NCBI RefSeq assembly: GCF_013870515.1
Contig: NZ_JACBXA010000007.1
Coordinates: 1 to 63,071, forward strand
Length of the DNA stretch: 63,071 bases
Source of the DNA: Streptomyces albidus (ex Kaewkla and Franco 2022)
GTDB taxonomy: Bacteria > Actinomycetota > Actinomycetes > Streptomycetales > Streptomycetaceae
Direction: 5' to 3'
The position numbers were made by a program, and so were the translations under genes. Under the pieces are notes generated by a model. It saw only the letters and a list, made by a program, of their open reading frames with translations. It had not been told where the DNA came from and did no database searches. This document shows positions 60,830 through 63,071 of this stretch, piece by piece (the stretch's first letter is position 1; each line of letters starts with the position of its first letter).

Positions 60830-61795
60830 TCAGGCGACGCCCTCCGGGCTGGCGCCCTCGATCTGCACTCCGTCGGCGGCGATGCGTCCGATCTCCGCAA
60901 GGTCGTCGTCGCTCAGTGAGATGTCGGCGGCAGCGGCGCTGGCCTCGATGTTGCGGCTGCTGCGGGCGCCCACCAGGGCCACGTCCACCCCTGCCAGCAC
61001 CCACGCGATCGCGAGCTGGCTGACGCTGTATCCGCGCGCTTCCGCGAAGTCCGCGAGCCGGCGCACCACGGCCACGTTCTTCCGCAGGGCGTCGCCGGTG
61101 AAGGCGGTCGCCTGGCTGCGCCAGTCGCCGTCCTCGAAACGGGTGTTCTCGTCGAACCTGCCTGTCAGCAGTCCGCTGGCGAGCGGGCTGTAGGCGAGTA
61201 CGCCGATCCCGTGCTCGCGGGCGTAGGGCAGGATCTCCGCCTCGATGCCCCGGCGGAAGAGGTGGTAGGGCGGCTGGAGGGTCTCCACCGGACGTACGGC
61301 CGCGAACTCGGCCATCTGCGCCGCGTCGTAGTTGGACACCCCGACGTGCCGCAGCTTGCCCTCGTCGACCATCTCCTGGAGCGCGCCCGCCGTCTCCGCC
61401 GCGGGCACGTCCGGGTCCGGCCAGTGCACCTGGTACAGGTCGACCGTCTCGACGCCGAGCGCCCGCAGGCTCTGCTCCACACCGTCGCGCAGGTAGGCCG
61501 CCGAGGCGTCCCGTCCGCCCCCGTCCGGGCGGACGCCGCCCTTGGTGGCGATCACCACGCTGTCCCGGTCCCTGGTGAGCTCTTCGCGCAGCGCCTTGCC
61601 CAGCAGCCGTTCCGAGGCGCCGAATCCGTACGCCTGCGCCGTGTCGAAGAGGTTCACGCCCAGCTCACGTGCATGGCGGATGGCGGCGATCGCGGCATCC
61701 TCGTCGAAGGACCCCCAGTCGCCGCCCAGCTGCCACGTGCCGTAAGCGACGCGGGAGACGCGAAGGCCGGTGGCTCCCAGTGTGGTGGTCCGCAT
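60830..61795 (-). CDS. Aldo/keto reductase (AKR11/IolS-like)
   Basis: 321 aa. RTTTLGATGLRVSRVAYGTWQLGGDWG, GVNLFDTAQAYGFGASERLLGKAL, VVIATKGGV and LYQVHWPDPDVP carry the Asp, Tyr, Lys and His. VGVSNYDAAQMAEF and LAYSPLASGLLTGRF fit the IolS/YajO-like general stress AKR group. The C-terminal coenzyme segment VALVGARSSRNIEASAAA is present. Divergent from the LysR gene, which is therefore its likely regulator. Confidence 0.9.
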   Translation of the reverse strand: MRTTTLGATGLRVSRVAYGTWQLGGDWGSFDEDAAIAAIRHARELGVNLFDTAQAYGFGASERLLGKALREELTRDRDSVVIATKGGVRPDGGGRDASAAYLRDGVEQSLRALGVETVDLYQVHWPDPDVPAAETAGALQEMVDEGKLRHVGVSNYDAAQMAEFAAVRPVETLQPPYHLFRRGIEAEILPYAREHGIGVLAYSPLASGLLTGRFDENTRFEDGDWRSQATAFTGDALRKNVAVVRRLADFAEARGYSVSQLAIAWVLAGVDVALVGARSSRNIEASAAAADISLSDDDLAEIGRIAADGVQIEGASPEGVA

Positions 61796-61903
61796 GTGTG
61801 CGCTCCCGAGGGTCGTGGGCAGTGGACTTCTCCAGGCTGGCTCGCTCCGAGCAATGCGTCCAATAGAAGAAAGCGAACGGATTCAGCGGCTAGCCTTCTC
61901 AAT
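61796..61903. promoter_or_regulatory. LysR/AKR divergent intergenic region
   Basis: 108 bp between divergent genes. It contains CAATGCGTCCAATAG (61854-61868), an imperfect inverted ATTGG/CAAT motif of the T-N11-A type used by LysR regulators. Not otherwise proven. Confidence 0.4.
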
Positions 61904-62800
61904 GTGGAACTACGGCACCTCGAATACTTCGTCACCGTCGCCGAAGAGCGGCACTTCACGCGCGCCGCCGAGCGGCTGCTGGTCTCCCAGTCCGGGCTCT
62001 CGGCGTCCGTCCGCGCGCTCGAGAGGGAGCTGGGCGCCAAGCTGTTCGTACGGACCACGCGCAGCGTCGAGCTGACGGGCGCCGGCAAGGCGCTGCTGAG
62101 TGAGGCGACGCGGACGCTGGCGAGCATGCGGGCGGCGAAGGAGGCCGTCGCGGCCGTCCAGGGACTGCTGCGCGGCAGTCTCTCCGTCGGCACCGAACAG
62201 TGCATCGCCGGCGTGCATGTGCCGCGCCTGCTGGCCCGTTTCCGGGAAGAGCACCCCAAGGTGGAGATCCGGCTGCGGCAGGCCGGCTCGGCCCAGCTCG
62301 CCGAGGCGGTCGGTGCGGGGCGCCTCGATCTGGCCTTCGTCGCACTGTGCGCACCCCCTCCGCAGGGCGTCCGCCTGATGCCGCTCACGGAGGAACCGCT
62401 GATCCTGCTGTGCCACCCCGGCCACTCGCTCGCCGCGGGTGAGGAGGCCCGCTGGGCGGAGCTGAAGGGCGAGGCGCTGGTGGACTTCCAGTCCGACTGG
62501 GGAGTGCGTCAGTCGACCGACCGGGCCTTCGCGGCGGCCGGAGTCGAACGCCAGGTGGCCCTGGAGGTCAACGACGTCCACAGCATGCTCGAGCTCGTGG
62601 AGCAGGGCCTCGGAGTCGCCGTCGTCCCACGGCACTTCGCGCGCAAGCCCCAGGCGGCGGGGCTGCGCTCAGTCGAACTGACGGAAGGGCCCCGGCCGAT
62701 CTGGCAGGTCTCGGTCGCGATACCCGACGGCGATGCCGCCAGCCCCGCCGCGCGCAAGCTCTGCTCGTACCTGGATCTGCCGGCGCACTCGCGGAGGTGA
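61904..62800 (+). CDS. LysR-family transcriptional regulator
   Basis: 298 aa from GTG 61904; the longer frame runs through the divergent reductase gene and is not used. The N-terminus is VELRHLEYFVTVAEERHFTRAAERLLVSQSGLSASVRALERELGAKLF, the usual LysR winged helix. The periplasmic-binding-like effector domain begins GSLSVGTEQCIAGVHVPRLLARFREEHP and includes DLAFVALC and EEPLILLCHPGHSL. No ribosome site is visible before the GTG, so leaderless translation is likely. It probably controls the divergent aldo/keto reductase and itself. Confidence 0.9.
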   Translation: MELRHLEYFVTVAEERHFTRAAERLLVSQSGLSASVRALERELGAKLFVRTTRSVELTGAGKALLSEATRTLASMRAAKEAVAAVQGLLRGSLSVGTEQCIAGVHVPRLLARFREEHPKVEIRLRQAGSAQLAEAVGAGRLDLAFVALCAPPPQGVRLMPLTEEPLILLCHPGHSLAAGEEARWAELKGEALVDFQSDWGVRQSTDRAFAAAGVERQVALEVNDVHSMLELVEQGLGVAVVPRHFARKPQAAGLRSVELTEGPRPIWQVSVAIPDGDAASPAARKLCSYLDLPAHSRR

Positions 62801-62915
62801 CCCAACTTCGGCGTGGATCAGTCGTGTTGACGTGTTGACCTTGGTGCGGCGGTTGGCCAGTATCGATGCCGCCACACCGCAGTCGCCGCGCTGATCCGGT
62901 GCCCCGGGAGGGCCG

Positions 62916-63071
62916 ATGTCCTTCGTACACCCCGTCGACCCCCCGTCCGAAACGGCAACCGGGCCCGAAACGCCGGCCGTTGACGGATCCGGCGCCGCCG
63001 CCCCCGCTACGGCGGAGGGCCGCGGCCCCGGTCACCGCAACCCCCTTTCGGCAAGAGCCTCCGCAAGGCGG
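62916..63071 (+). CDS. Start of a gene running off the window
   Basis: ATG 62916 with GGGAGG 5 nt upstream opens a frame that stays open to the window end (52 codons). It begins SFVHPVDPPSETATGPETPA and is Pro/Ala/Gly-rich, like a disordered N-terminal extension. The family is not yet visible. The 115-bp gap before it contains a tandem CGTGTTGAC repeat (62823-62839). Confidence 0.5.
   Translation, partial: MSFVHPVDPPSETATGPETPAVDGSGAAAPATAEGRGPGHRNPLSARASARR

Overview
The window is high-GC actinobacterial DNA and looks like a Streptomyces or close relative. The signs are strong third-position GC, many GTG starts, ATGA/GTGA overlaps between neighbours, F420-type oxidoreductase families, an actinobacterial riboflavin operon (ribD-ribE-ribM-ribBA-ribH) followed by hisE-hisG, a cysteine-rich leader peptide before a sulfur-uptake operon, and a SpoIIE-type phosphatase fused to an HATPase domain.

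Layout. 1-4.4 kb: a lysine/arginine 2-monooxygenase-like flavoenzyme behind a 5'-truncated DavA-like amidase, an LLM-class oxidoreductase, and a DUF5995 gene broken by an in-frame amber codon. 4.6-12.7 kb: an MFS carrier, then an FMN riboswitch, the riboflavin operon with its own transporter, and hisE/hisG. 12.8-17.5 kb: a structured leader before two overlapping CNNM/CorC-type membrane proteins, whose end overlaps a convergent EccA-like AAA+ ATPase gene by 80 bp. 18-25 kb: single accessory genes (P-loop kinase, Tat-exported C39 peptidase, alpha/beta hydrolase, pentapeptide protein, degenerate SDR, VOC protein, DEDD exonuclease). 25.4-29.2 kb: the most unusual gene, a sodium/solute symporter fused through a STAC-like linker to GAF, PP2C and HATPase domains, preceded by a 68-aa two-helix membrane protein. 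29.2-40.1 kb: mixed accessory genes, two of them 5'-truncated (PadR, DHFR-like), then a membrane-anchored FMN glutamate-synthase-like protein and a two-gene ABC exporter. 40.2-41.65 kb: gene-poor DNA with an unusual nested inverted duplication. 41.65-46.7 kb: a Glu/Leu/Phe/Val dehydrogenase, a TetR/SGNH-hydrolase pair with a clear operator, and a membrane-anchored ricin-type lectin.

46.7-51.7 kb is a sulfur-acquisition block on the minus strand. In transcription order it holds an Rrf2 regulator, a TauE/SafE exporter, tRNA-Cys, a Cys-containing leader peptide, a hairpin, and an SsuCBA-type sulfonate ABC transporter. The tRNA ends only about 27-39 nt before the leader peptide. 51.9-63.1 kb: a PPOX F420 oxidoreductase, a second 5'-truncated RibD/DHFR-like gene beside a strong palindromic terminator, PrpE-type acyl-CoA synthetase, GH127 arabinofuranosidase, DUF817 membrane protein, three aldo/keto reductases with a divergent LysR regulator, and the start of a gene that runs off the window.

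A recurring feature is local decay: four genes lacking their 5' ends, one amber-interrupted gene, and two short C-terminal remnants. All calls come from reading the sequence; family names rest on recognised motifs, not on database searches.
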